Below, piece by piece: positions 50,588 to 61,817 of a stretch of DNA of 64,000 bases. This stretch comes from Eggerthella lenta DSM 2243 (GTDB taxonomy: Bacteria; Actinomycetota; Coriobacteriia; Coriobacteriales; Eggerthellaceae): NCBI RefSeq assembly GCF_000024265.1, contig NC_013204.1, forward strand, positions 496,001-560,000, read 5' to 3'. The notes under the pieces are model-generated. The model was not told the DNA's origin. It ran no database searches and saw nothing but the letters and a program-made list of their open reading frames with translations. Position 1 is the first letter of the stretch. Each line of letters begins with the position of its first letter. The position numbers were made by a program, and so were the translations under genes.

Positions 50588-51453
50588 ATGCATCTGTCGA
50601 ACACGATGCTCGACGTACTGGGCACTGCTCCGGTGGAAGCGGTCATCATCTACACCTGGAGCCGCGTGCTGCATATGCGCAACAGGGCCGCATTCTACCT
50701 TCTTATGTCAAGCTGCATGCTCGTGGTAGTGTTGACGCGCGGCGATGCGGGAACAGGGATGCGCTTCGCCTACCTCGTGTTCACGGGAGGCGTGCTGCCC
50801 TTCCTCATGGCAGACGAGCGTCCTGCGCGAAAAGTGTTCGTCATTGCGCTCATGAACGTGGCAATCATGATCGCCGAAGTGCTGGGGACGGCGTTGTGGT
50901 ACGGCATGACGGGAATCGACATCATCGATTACGACAATACGCGGGCGCATCTCGGAGAGTTCGCGATTATGCACGCGGCCCATCTCGTCTTGATGATAGC
51001 GCTGTTCGCCGCGCTGCGCCTCGCTCTACAACGCGGCGAGTCTGCGGGATCGATGAATTTGCGGCTGTTCCTCTGGTTTCCGGTCGTGCAGGCTCTTCTG
51101 CTGACGGTTCCCCTGATTGCAGGGTGTATGCCCGCCTGGGTTCCAGCATGCTCTTCTACGGCATGTCGGTGCTTGCGATCGGGTGCTTCGTCGTGGATGC
51201 GATGCTGTTCGCTTCGATGGACCGCTACGCTCGCAAGCGGCATGAGGATCAGCGAGCCGCGCTGTTGCAGGGTCAGCTGGATGCGTGTCTTGCGCAGTGC
51301 AATGCGTTCGTCTTGGAGGTCGAGCAGACGGCGAGGATGCGCCACGACGTGCGAAACCAGGCTCATGCGGCTATGGTGCTTGCCGAGAGAGGCGACTATG
51401 CGCGCGCCCGTGATCATATATCATCGTTTCGGTCATTATATTTGCCGAAGTGA
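50588..51453 (+). pseudogene. AgrC-like membrane sensor, frameshifted, H-box half only
   Basis: Starts MHLSNTMLDVLGTAPVEAVI; about six TM helices in one frame up to TVPLIAG (about 51120), then the homologous sequence continues in the -1 frame: RLGSSMLFYGMSVLAIGCFV to RMRHDVRNQAHAAMVLAERG, stop at 51453. The paralogue at 52285 reads through the same region, so a base was lost, or the sequence has an error. Even repaired, it ends after the phospho-acceptor RHDVRN box and has no ATPase domain. Confidence 0.7.
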
Positions 51454-51553
51454 CCGAAAAACCCGGAAGGGGCAAAAGGCTTCATCGTATATAATCTCGT
51501 GGAGCGCAGCACGCTTATCCCCTCCATGCAAACCAGAGACGTTAGCCGATGCC

Positions 51554-52267
51554 ATGTACCAGGTCGTAATAGTAGAAGACGATGCCGCCCAAGCCGAGAT
51601 CATCCGGAGCATGATCGAATGCTCCCCGCGTGGCGGCGAGCTCGCCATCGAGCATGTTGTCGACGCCGAATCTTTGACGGCGCGTCTTGCGGAGGAACCG
51701 GCCATTGACGTTCTCGTGATGGATATCGAGCTGGGCTCGGAAGACGCGAACGGCATCGACCTCGTGAAGCGGTATTTCCCCGCAGGGTGCGGCACGCAGG
51801 TGATCTACGTCACCGGCTTCGTCGAATACTGCACGAGCGTGTACCGCACAGAGCATCTGTATTTTCTGGTAAAGCCGTTCGCGCAGGACGACTTGGACGA
51901 CGCGCTGAGCCGCGCGCTCGAGCGGCTCGAGGCCGACTCGAGCAAGCCCCTGAGCGTTCGGCTTGGAAGCAGGGTAGTGCTTGTCGAGCCGAGCAGGATC
52001 AGCTATATCGAAAGCGATCGGCGCAAAGTACGCATCCATGCGGGAGCCGAGGAGATCGAAGCGTACGCGTCGTTGTCCGACCTCGCTGCCGAGCTGCCCG
52101 CTTCGTTCATCCAATGCCATAAGAGCTTCCTGGTAAACATGGATCACGTCAAGGAGCTCAAAGCGGACAGCGTGGTGCTCTCGTCGAACCAGGTTGTGCC
52201 TGTGAGCCAGAAGCGCCGCAAATTCGTGCGCGAAGCTGTCTTCTCGCGCGTGCAATCCAAGCTGTAG
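51554..52267 (+). CDS. LytTR-family response regulator (AgrA-like)
   Basis: 237 residues. Receiver domain: QVVIVEDDAAQAEIIRSM, the phosphorylated Asp in VLVMDIELGSEDANG, YVTGFVEYC and FLVKPFAQDD. The LytTR DNA-binding domain follows from about 140: EPSRISYIESDRRKVRIHAG, FIQCHKSFLVNMDHVKEL, VVPVSQKRRKFVRE. A TATAAT at 51490-51495 may be an internal promoter. The ribosome site is weak. Controls target promoters after phosphorylation by the split kinase encoded around it. Confidence 0.9.
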   Translation: MYQVVIVEDDAAQAEIIRSMIECSPRGGELAIEHVVDAESLTARLAEEPAIDVLVMDIELGSEDANGIDLVKRYFPAGCGTQVIYVTGFVEYCTSVYRTEHLYFLVKPFAQDDLDDALSRALERLEADSSKPLSVRLGSRVVLVEPSRISYIESDRRKVRIHAGAEEIEAYASLSDLAAELPASFIQCHKSFLVNMDHVKELKADSVVLSSNQVVPVSQKRRKFVREAVFSRVQSKL

Positions 52268-52284
52268 GACGGCGAGGCTCTCGT

Positions 52285-53172
52285 ATGCCCGATGCTCTCC
52301 TCGACATCATCGGGGTCGTTCCCGTGCAATTGGTGTTCGCCTATGCGCTCACCAAGATGCTCAATATTCGCAGGCTCTACCTGTTCTGGGTGCTGGAACT
52401 TGTTTTCGTGCTGCTTATCTCCTCGTTTCGTTCAAGCATGAGCGTCGAGTTCAGATTGGCGGCCTCCGTGCCGCTCGCCCTCATTCCCATATTCCTATCG
52501 CAGGGAAGCCTCGCGCGCAGGATTCTCGTCGTGACGCTGGCGCATCTGGTGCTTTTCTTTGCGGAGCTGCCCGGCGGCGCCCTGTGGATGTCGATGACCG
52601 GCACGCCGGTCGCCGATTACGAGGCCGTTCGAACGCATCTTGGCGCTTTTTTCCTGACTCATGCGGCTCATATGGCTCTGCTCGTTCCGCTTCTCGCGAT
52701 GCTCTGCATGCTGCTGAACCGTTTCGGCAGCGCTCAGGAACGGGGAATGGGCGAATGGCTGCCCGTGCTTTTTTCCTTGGTACAGCTTGTTCTGGTGAAC
52801 GTGATGATCCTTTTACCGCTCGGCTACATCCAGGAATCGATGACGTATTACGGCGCAAGCGTGGTGCTGGCGCTTGTCGGTTTCGCGGTCGATCTGCTGC
52901 TGTTTGAGGCTATGGGTCGCTTCGCCCAAAAGCGGCGCGACGATGTCCGTGCGACGATGCTCGAAGAGCAGCTGGATCGGTATCTCGCGCGTTGCGGGGA
53001 GTTCGTTTCGGACATTGAGCATACCTTGAAGGTGCGGCACGATATGGGCAACCACGTACAGGTGGTGCTTGCCCTGTCGGAACGCGGCAACTTTCAAGAG
53101 GCCCACGAACATCTTGCCTGCATGGCCGAGGTGCTTAACGATACCCGCCGAAGCGAGGAGGCAGTCTTATGA
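52285..53172 (+). CDS. AgrC-like membrane sensor with phospho-acceptor box but no ATPase domain
   Basis: 295 residues. About six or seven TM helices (residues 1-205), then a helical region ELLE-type (EEQLDRYLARCGEFVSDIEH) and the H-box KVRHDMGNHVQVVL near 250, as in AgrC-type kinases. The protein ends 40 residues later, where a GHKL ATPase should start. The stop overlaps the next gene by ATGA, and that gene supplies an ATPase without the His. Together they look like a kinase split in two. Confidence 0.85.
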   Translation: MPDALLDIIGVVPVQLVFAYALTKMLNIRRLYLFWVLELVFVLLISSFRSSMSVEFRLAASVPLALIPIFLSQGSLARRILVVTLAHLVLFFAELPGGALWMSMTGTPVADYEAVRTHLGAFFLTHAAHMALLVPLLAMLCMLLNRFGSAQERGMGEWLPVLFSLVQLVLVNVMILLPLGYIQESMTYYGASVVLALVGFAVDLLLFEAMGRFAQKRRDDVRATMLEEQLDRYLARCGEFVSDIEHTLKVRHDMGNHVQVVLALSERGNFQEAHEHLACMAEVLNDTRRSEEAVL

Positions 53173-54110
53173 TCGTGCGGATGATCATCGCGGTAGGCGT
53201 GCTGCTGCTGATGTGCGCGATTATGGCGGTGCTGGCGCGCCGGCTGCGCGGCGTGCCCCCGACGCGTCTTTTGATTAACCTTTTGTTCCCGTTCAGCCAG
53301 CTGTGCATCGTTGCGTTCCTCTTTTATTATGCGATTGCCTACGAGCTGCCTTTTTGGATGTTCGCGCTGGTCGCGGTCGTGGGCGCCCTGTGCGGACCGG
53401 TCGATCTCGTGCTGTTCAAAGCGTTGGAGGAGTCCGAGAAGCGCGAGCTGTCCCGCGAGCGTGTGCGTCTGCTGGAAGAGCAGTTGCAAGCGCAGGAACA
53501 GTATTTGCGGCGTTTATCGGCGGACATCGATGAAGCGCGCCGCGTTCGCGAAGACGTCGCACGCGAGCTAGCGGCGGTGGACGATCTGCTGCAACGGCAA
53601 GAGGCCGAACAGGCATCGCGGGGGCTGATGAAGGCGGTCGGCATCATGGATTCGTCCTGCAAGCGCTCGTGCGAGCACCAGGTGGTCGATGCCCTCGTCT
53701 CGATGAAGGCTGCCGTATGTGCGGAGCGAGGCATTCGACTCGAGCTCGATCTGGCGCTGGCCGACGATGTCTCTCTGCCGAGCGTGGAGCTGTGCGCGGT
53801 GTTCTCGAACCTGCTGGACAACGCTGTCAGCGCATGCGGCAAGGTGCCGGAGGGCGCGCGGTTCATCAAGCTGAAAGCACGTGTGGATGCCGGCTATCTG
53901 GCAGTGCGGATGGAGAACAGTTGCGCGCCGGCTGAACCTGGCGAGGCCCGTCGCGCTCCGCGCCGTTCGCGCGGCGACCGCCTTCCCGAGCACGGCTGGG
54001 GCCTGAACATCCTCAAAACCCTCGCCGACCGTCACGACGGCACGTTGGAAACCGTGCAGGAAGATGGCGTGTACCGCACAACGGTGTTGCTGAAACTGGA
54101 TGCAAGGTGA
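53169..54110 (+). CDS. Membrane GHKL ATPase half-kinase lacking the phospho-acceptor His
   Basis: 313 residues. Three or four TM helices (1-80), a coiled coil (ESEKRELSRERVRLLEEQLQ), then a GHKL ATPase: N-box FSNLLDNAVSACGKVPEGA, and HGWGLNILKTLADRH as the G box. At the position of the H-box the coiled region reads RRVREDVARELAAVDDL with no His. It therefore probably phosphorylates the RHDMGN box of the coupled partner gene in trans (inference). Confidence 0.85.
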   Translation: MIVRMIIAVGVLLLMCAIMAVLARRLRGVPPTRLLINLLFPFSQLCIVAFLFYYAIAYELPFWMFALVAVVGALCGPVDLVLFKALEESEKRELSRERVRLLEEQLQAQEQYLRRLSADIDEARRVREDVARELAAVDDLLQRQEAEQASRGLMKAVGIMDSSCKRSCEHQVVDALVSMKAAVCAERGIRLELDLALADDVSLPSVELCAVFSNLLDNAVSACGKVPEGARFIKLKARVDAGYLAVRMENSCAPAEPGEARRAPRRSRGDRLPEHGWGLNILKTLADRHDGTLETVQEDGVYRTTVLLKLDAR

Positions 54111-54118
54111 GGTGGGAT

Positions 54119-54871
54119 ATGAGGTTCATCGTTTCTCCTGCTAAGAAGATGAACGTGGTCGACGATGCGTTTGGATGGCGCGATCTGCCGATGTTCGCGG
54201 ATCGGGCTGCGCGTCTGGCCGATGCGGTGCGGGCGCTCTCGTACGACGAGGCGAAGGCGCTGTGGCAGTGCAGCGACGCGCTGGCCGAACTCAACTTCGA
54301 ACGCTTCCGCACGCTCGACGTGCGCTCCGGCGCGTTGACGCCGGCGGTGCTGGCCTACGAGGGCATCCAGTACCAGAACCTTGCGCCGCAGGTGATGACG
54401 ATGGAGCAGTTGGATTACCTGCAGGAGCATCTGCGCATCCTCTCGGGGCTCTACGGCGTGGTGCGCCCGCTCGACGGCGTGGCGCCGTACCGCCTGGAAA
54501 TGCAGGCGAAGCTCGCGGTGGACGGCGCGCGCAATCTCTACGAGTTCTGGGGCGACAGCCTGAGCCGCGTGCTCGCGGCCGAAACGGACGTCATCGTGAA
54601 CCTGGCATCGGTGGAATACGCGAAGGCCGTCGTTCCCTCTGCGGATCGCTGCGGGGCAAGAGTGCTCACCTGCCTGTTCGGCACCGTCGACGCGCGCGAT
54701 CGCCTCGTGCAGCGCTCCACCGCCGCGAAAGCCGCGCGCGGTACCATGGTGCGCTGGTGCGCCGAGAACGCCATTAAAGAACCTGCCGACCTGCAAGCCT
54801 TCGATGCGCTCGGCTACGCGTTCGATCCCGCTCGGTCGACCGACGATTGCTATGTATTCGTTCAGAAATAG
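54119..54871 (+). CDS. yaaA: YaaA family peroxide-stress protein (DUF328)
   Basis: 250 residues from MRFIVSPAKKMNVVDD; AGGTGGG precedes the ATG, and the GTG at 54107 overlaps the previous stop. Conserved blocks: SPAKKM, YEGIQYQNL, LRILSGLYGVVRPLDGVAPY, YEFWGDSL, NLASVEYAK. YaaA lowers free iron and protects from hydrogen-peroxide damage in E. coli. Placement behind the kinase genes may be incidental. Confidence 0.93.
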   Translation: MRFIVSPAKKMNVVDDAFGWRDLPMFADRAARLADAVRALSYDEAKALWQCSDALAELNFERFRTLDVRSGALTPAVLAYEGIQYQNLAPQVMTMEQLDYLQEHLRILSGLYGVVRPLDGVAPYRLEMQAKLAVDGARNLYEFWGDSLSRVLAAETDVIVNLASVEYAKAVVPSADRCGARVLTCLFGTVDARDRLVQRSTAAKAARGTMVRWCAENAIKEPADLQAFDALGYAFDPARSTDDCYVFVQK

Positions 54872-54905
54872 CCATGCATAACCTCAAATAATCAAACAAA
54901 CGGTT

Positions 54906-55078
54906 TTGACTCGAATTGATGACTCCTCTGAGCGCAAAGCTTTGCGAGAAGTTCTCGTGAATCGCCTGACGAATGCGGACCACCATGGACGACGAGGTCT
55001 TGTCGTGTTGCGCACGCCGGAGTGCATCGAGCTTTCGAATCCCGGCGGTTTTCGGGTGGATGTGAAAGCCGCCATTTC
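54906..55078 (+). pseudogene. Fragment of an AAA_4/COG2865-type (RecG-like) regulator
   Basis: Translation includes ERKALREVLVNRLTNADHHG and TPECIELSNPGGFRVDVKAA, typical of the C-terminal ATPase-like part of AAA_4 (Schlafen/AlbA_2-associated) proteins (pattern ALREALVN-x-L-x-HADY...NPG-x-FR). Flanking sequence shows neither the start nor the end of such a gene; it fills the leader of leuS. Confidence 0.65.
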
Positions 55079-55097
55079 GCGCATCGGACAATATCAC

Positions 55098-55103
55098 TAT
55101 AAT
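55098..55103 (+). promoter_or_regulatory. leuS -10 box
   Basis: TATAAT, 74 nt before leuS. The -35 (TTTCGC) is poor. No T-box specifier or T-box sequence (GGGTGGNACCGCG-like) is present in this short leader. Confidence 0.5.
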
Positions 55104-55176
55104 AGGAACATTCGCGAACAATTGGCCCACCCGTGCGGACGCGCATGGGCGGGCGACGGCCTGACGAGGAAAACCA

Positions 55177-57756
<2,580 letters not shown>

Positions 57757-57802
57757 AGGACGGGCGGCGCGCCTGCGGGTGCGCGCGTTGTGACATAGGA
57801 AT

Positions 57803-57836
57803 GCGAGGGCGGCTCGGGTATTCGGGCCGCCCTCGC
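57803..57836 (+). terminator. Hairpin after leuS
   Basis: GCGAGGGCGGC / GCCGCCCTCGC, an 11-bp stem with a 12-nt loop; no T-tract. Confidence 0.6.
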
Positions 57837-57864
57837 TGCATTCGGAACGCGGGCTGGCTGATTT

Positions 57865-58005
57865 TGGCACAAATTCACGGGTAGGGGAATGATAGGGGCC
57901 GAATCGGCCAGGTTTGAGCGAGTGGGACGAGCGTATGGCCAGGTCGGCCCCTCGCGCCCGGCAACCTGGCGGCCGGATGATTCCCCTACCCGCAAATTCG
58001 TGCCA
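57865..58005. repeat. Long inverted repeat (26-bp arms) upstream of the DUF559 gene
   Basis: Left arm 57865-57890 (TGGCACAAATTCACGGGTAG then GGGAAT) and right arm 57980-58005 (ATTCCCCTACCCGCAAATTC then GTGCCA) pair with four mismatches in 26. The 89-nt centre holds further complementary pieces (GGCCAGGTTT and AACCTGGCGGCC). It ends 20 bp before the gene start. Could be a long RNA hairpin or a MITE-like remnant. Confidence 0.75.
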
Positions 58006-58025
58006 GAATGTGGTATCGTGCGTTC

Positions 58026-59009
58026 ATGGATATGCTTATCGGACATATATCGGCGCTTGAATATTGGCGCACGGTGGGCGAACGTTTCTTGCGAACGGGT
58101 CGCCAGCGCCGAGCCGCTACGAGACAGGCCCGCGCCGTGATGGCGGCGAAGGAGAAGCCCCGCATAGGCGAAGGGAATCGGCGTCCTGCAGGATGCGCCC
58201 TTCCCTTGCACGTGCTGATTGCCGATGCATGCGTTCGCACCGAAACCGAGGGAGTGGTCACGCATACCTGGGGAAGCCCGTTTCCCGACACCGCATTCGC
58301 CGAAGCGGGGGAGGGGTTTTTGATGAGCACGCCGGAATTCTGCTTCTTGCAGATGGCGGGCTGCTTGTCGCTCGTCCAACTGATTCAGCTGGGATTCGAG
58401 CTGTGCGGCACGTACGCCCTCGTCGGGGGCGCCCCGGCGGTTCGCCGTGCCGCCCCGTTGACGACGAAGGTCAAGCTAGCTGCTTTTGTCGAGCAGTCAT
58501 CCGGGGCGCGCGGTTGCAAGAAGGCGGCTCGTGCCGTGCGGTACGTCCAGGACGGCGCAGCCTCGCCGATGGAGACCATGCTTGCCATGATGCTGTGCCT
58601 GCCCTACGGTCTGGGCGGTTACGGTTTGGAGAAGCCGCTGATCAACCATCGTGTCGACGTGCCTTCCAGCTCTAAAAGGCTGGCCGATCGCGCGTACTGC
58701 GTATGCGATCTTTGCTGGCCGGAGGCGAAGCTGTGCGTCGAGTACGATAGCGCGCGGTACCACGTCGACCCCGATCGGCAAGACAGCGACGCGCGAAGGC
58801 GCAGCACGCTGATCGCGTTGGGCTACACCGTGGTCACGGTGACGCGCGGCCAGGTGATGGACGCCGGCGCGTTCAATCGCTTGGCGCATCAGCTGGCCAA
58901 GCAGACGGGCAAACGGCTTCGGTACAGCGACCCGGATTTCACGCGCAAGCACCGCGCATTGCGGTCGGAGTTGTTGCAGACATTCGCACTCAAGGAGGAT
59001 GCGCGATGA
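58026..59009 (+). CDS. DUF559 endonuclease-fold protein
   Basis: 327 residues from MDMLIGHISALEYWR (start not supported by a clear ribosome site). The N-terminal half has no recognised domain. The C-terminal 120 residues carry the DUF559/Vsr-like nuclease fold: LCVEYDSARYHVDPDRQ (D/E in a core strand), RRRSTLIALGYTVVTVTRGQ. Actinobacterial proteins of this kind are sometimes linked to phage defence or mobile DNA; the function is unknown. The end overlaps the next gene by ATGA. Confidence 0.7.
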   Translation: MDMLIGHISALEYWRTVGERFLRTGRQRRAATRQARAVMAAKEKPRIGEGNRRPAGCALPLHVLIADACVRTETEGVVTHTWGSPFPDTAFAEAGEGFLMSTPEFCFLQMAGCLSLVQLIQLGFELCGTYALVGGAPAVRRAAPLTTKVKLAAFVEQSSGARGCKKAARAVRYVQDGAASPMETMLAMMLCLPYGLGGYGLEKPLINHRVDVPSSSKRLADRAYCVCDLCWPEAKLCVEYDSARYHVDPDRQDSDARRRSTLIALGYTVVTVTRGQVMDAGAFNRLAHQLAKQTGKRLRYSDPDFTRKHRALRSELLQTFALKEDAR

Positions 59010-60067
59010 GCGTGTTGTTCGAGGAGATGGAAATAGGCTCGTTGCGGGCGAAAAACCGACTGGTGCGAGCAGCCACCTACGAGGCGTTAGCCGATGACGG
59101 TGGGCATATGACTCCTGAGCTGACGGCGATCTACGAGGAGCTTGCCGATGGCGGGATAGGTACGATCATCGTGGGGTATGCACGCGTTATGCGAAACGAA
59201 CAGCCGAATCCTCGGATGCTGGGCATCTACGACGACTCGTTCGTTCCCGAATTCCGGGCATTGACGGACATGGCTCACGCGCATGGGACGGCTATCGTAT
59301 CGCAGATCGTATACGGCGGCTCGGCGACGAAGCTCCAGCCGCCCAGCAGGCGCATCCTCGGGCCGTCGGCCGTCGCCAACCCGAAGACCGGCATCGTGCC
59401 GGTGGAGGCCACGGTTGCCGATCTGCATGAGCTCGCCCAAGCATTCGCCGACGCGGCGGCCCGTGCTCAAACTGCCGGATTCGATGGCGTCGAGCTGCAT
59501 GCGGCGCACGGCTACCTGCTCAGCCAGTTCTTGAGCCCCTTGCTCAACAGGCGCCGCGACGAGTACGGCGGTGCCCTGCGGAACCGTGCCCGCTTCCTTG
59601 TCGAGGTCGTCGACGCTGTGCGCTTGCGAGTGGGTGCGACGTTCCCGCTGATCGTGAAGCTGAACAGCTCCGACGGCGTGGAGGGCGGCCTGACTGAGGA
59701 CGACAGCATTGAAGCGGCGAAGCTGCTGGCGGCTCACGGCGCGTCGGCTATAGAAGTGAGCGGGAACTGGCGGAACTGCCGTGTGCGCGACTTCGATGGA
59801 GAGCCGTTCTTCGCCGCCTACGCGCAGCGGCTTGCCCGCGCGATCGACGTTCCCGTCATTCTGACGGGCGGCAATCGCAGTTTCGAAGCGATGGATCGCC
59901 TTGCGGTGGAAAGCGAGGGTCGCATTGCGGGATTCGGCCTGTGCCGTCCGCTTATCTGCGAACCGCGACTGGCGCGACGCTGGCGGGTCGATCCGCAGGC
60001 GAAGCCCCGCTGCGTTTCGTGCGATAAGTGCAGCACGATGCCGGGCCATCGCTGCATTCTCCCCTAG
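59006..60067 (+). CDS. Old Yellow Enzyme-family NADH:flavin oxidoreductase (short, with C-terminal Cys cluster)
   Basis: 353 residues. FMN TIM barrel: RLVRAATYEALADDGGHMT, then FDGVELHAAHGYLLSQFLSP, NRRRDEYGG, ILTGGNRS and GFGLCRPLICEP. It ends in CVSCDKCSTMPGHRC, four cysteines resembling the [4Fe-4S] motif (CxxCxxC...C) of longer 2,4-dienoyl-CoA-reductase relatives, but the Rossmann domains of those enzymes are absent. Reduces activated C=C bonds. Translationally coupled to the DUF559 gene. Confidence 0.85.
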   Translation: MSVLFEEMEIGSLRAKNRLVRAATYEALADDGGHMTPELTAIYEELADGGIGTIIVGYARVMRNEQPNPRMLGIYDDSFVPEFRALTDMAHAHGTAIVSQIVYGGSATKLQPPSRRILGPSAVANPKTGIVPVEATVADLHELAQAFADAAARAQTAGFDGVELHAAHGYLLSQFLSPLLNRRRDEYGGALRNRARFLVEVVDAVRLRVGATFPLIVKLNSSDGVEGGLTEDDSIEAAKLLAAHGASAIEVSGNWRNCRVRDFDGEPFFAAYAQRLARAIDVPVILTGGNRSFEAMDRLAVESEGRIAGFGLCRPLICEPRLARRWRVDPQAKPRCVSCDKCSTMPGHRCILP

Positions 60068-60070
60068 GCG

Positions 60071-61576
60071 CTACGCGTCCGCGCCTTCCACGATGTCGAT
60101 GAGCTCCTGCTGGGAGTGAATGTCCATCTTGGCGTAAATGTGGCGGACGTGGGTTTTCACGGTGTTGTGCGACAGGAACAGCTTCTCCTGGATCACCGGG
60201 CTCGTTCTGCCGCGCGCCAGCAGGCGTAACACGTCGCCTTCGCGCGGGGTCAGCCCGAACCGCCTGATCACGTTCTCGCATGACTCTTCAAGCTGCGACG
60301 TGTCGGGGTCTTCGCCAGCTTCGTCCGCCGCTGCGCGCGCCGGTGTCGGATGCGCCGGGCGCACCCCTTTGATGGCATCCTCGAAACTGAATCCCCGCAT
60401 AGCCACGAAGTTGTACGTCATGAACAAAAACGTGACGATGGCCGACGACCAGAGTAGCGTGCTGCCGTCGAGCGCGCCGAGCGCTTCGATGCTTTGCACC
60501 AGCAGCGCGCCGCAGCCGATGCCCAGCCAACCGGCCGCAATCGCAAAAGCCGAGGTAGACAACGCGCCGGCGGGGTTGCGCGACCCGACGGCGGCGATCA
60601 GGTAGTAGGTGAGCACGCTGAAGCAGTCCGACCCGGCATACAGCAGCATGCTTGACATGTGGAACCCGGCGGGCCTGTCGAGACCGTTGAACGATAGCGG
60701 CACCAACAGAAATCCCGCGAACACGAGCAGCGCCGAAACGCGGTACAGCGCATCGGCGACAAGACGGGCGCGCGCAGCCACCACGATGAAGAACACCACG
60801 ACGACCGGGACGAACGACAGCAGCGTGGCAGCTTGCGGCATCATCTGCCCTTGGCTTCCGAACGCATACCCGCATGCGGCGTTGAACAGGAAGACGGACA
60901 CGTACACGAGGCTGGAGAACGGCAGGAACGACGAGGGGTTCGTCGCGTCCAGCACGGTTGGCGAAGCGCTTTCGCGAATGGCGGTGATCATGCGGTGCAC
61001 TCGCGGGCGAATGAGCAAGTACGATGCAGTCGTGCACGCGAAATACAGCACGAGCGCCGCCAAAAGGTCCAGCGCGTCGCCCATGAGCACCAGTCCGAAC
61101 TGCACGGCGTACTTCGCCACGAAGGCGGTGGGGATCACCACCATGCTGCGCTTCGTCCCCAGCTTGACAAGCGCCAGACCCACAAGCACCGAGAACCATA
61201 CCGATCCGATGCCGCCGAACGGGCTGCCCAACGCGACAAGCAGAGGGCTGTCAGCCATCAGCCCGGCGCCCAACATGGCCAATCCTACGGCGAACAGCCC
61301 GAGACACGTGAGCGACCAAGGGTTCTCGCGAAACACCGCCGGCTGTCGATACGACGCGACCGCGACTACGACGGAGAACCCCACCCCGCAGTACGTGGAA
61401 ATCTCGCGCCCGGCAGGGAAGAGGAAGGCGACGCTGGGGAAGATGTACGCGTTCAGCAAATAAGCCGCAATCAGCAGCAGCGCGAGCGATCCGCAGGTTG
61501 CGAGGTCGTCGGATCCCAGCCGAAGACCGGCCTCCTCCTCGCCGGATGCGGTATCGCGTGCTTCGACGTGCCTCAT
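60071..61576 (-). CDS. Membrane-bound LuxR-type transcriptional regulator
   Basis: 501 residues from MRHVEARDTASG, with GAAGGAGAAG upstream; the frame is open to 61771 but the extension is not protein-like. About 12 TM helices (30-390), then the HTH: LTPREGDVLRLLARGRT, HNTVKTHVRHIYAKMDI, SQQELIDIVE. Divergent from a Tat flavoprotein gene with a 241-bp control region (61577-61817). Probably governs that reductase. Confidence 0.88.
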   Translation of the reverse strand: MRHVEARDTASGEEEAGLRLGSDDLATCGSLALLLIAAYLLNAYIFPSVAFLFPAGREISTYCGVGFSVVVAVASYRQPAVFRENPWSLTCLGLFAVGLAMLGAGLMADSPLLVALGSPFGGIGSVWFSVLVGLALVKLGTKRSMVVIPTAFVAKYAVQFGLVLMGDALDLLAALVLYFACTTASYLLIRPRVHRMITAIRESASPTVLDATNPSSFLPFSSLVYVSVFLFNAACGYAFGSQGQMMPQAATLLSFVPVVVVFFIVVAARARLVADALYRVSALLVFAGFLLVPLSFNGLDRPAGFHMSSMLLYAGSDCFSVLTYYLIAAVGSRNPAGALSTSAFAIAAGWLGIGCGALLVQSIEALGALDGSTLLWSSAIVTFLFMTYNFVAMRGFSFEDAIKGVRPAHPTPARAAADEAGEDPDTSQLEESCENVIRRFGLTPREGDVLRLLARGRTSPVIQEKLFLSHNTVKTHVRHIYAKMDIHSQQELIDIVEGADA

Positions 61577-61817
61577 GCTTCTCCTTTCGACTCTTCGTAG
61601 TGTACCGGAATCGGTTTTCGAGCACATCATCCGTTCGGAAATCGCCTCACCCTCAGAAGGCGAGATTTGCCGTTGACGATGAAGAACCGCCAGATCGCAC
61701 GGGGGAAAAGAAAGCTCGCGCCCGCAGGGTGAAGCCAGAGGGGCGACCGGGGGGTAAGGTTCGCTCATCAAAACGGCGGCCGGAGGGGCCGTCGGAGGAC
61801 GAATGCAGGAGGGAACG

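Noticed and set aside
51110-51135. Programmed ribosomal frameshift in the AgrC-like gene
   Set aside because: No slippery heptamer or obvious downstream stimulator; mutation or sequence error is simpler.
55081-55176. T-box leader for leuS
   Set aside because: No T-box core sequence, no specifier-like stem, no terminator before the gene.
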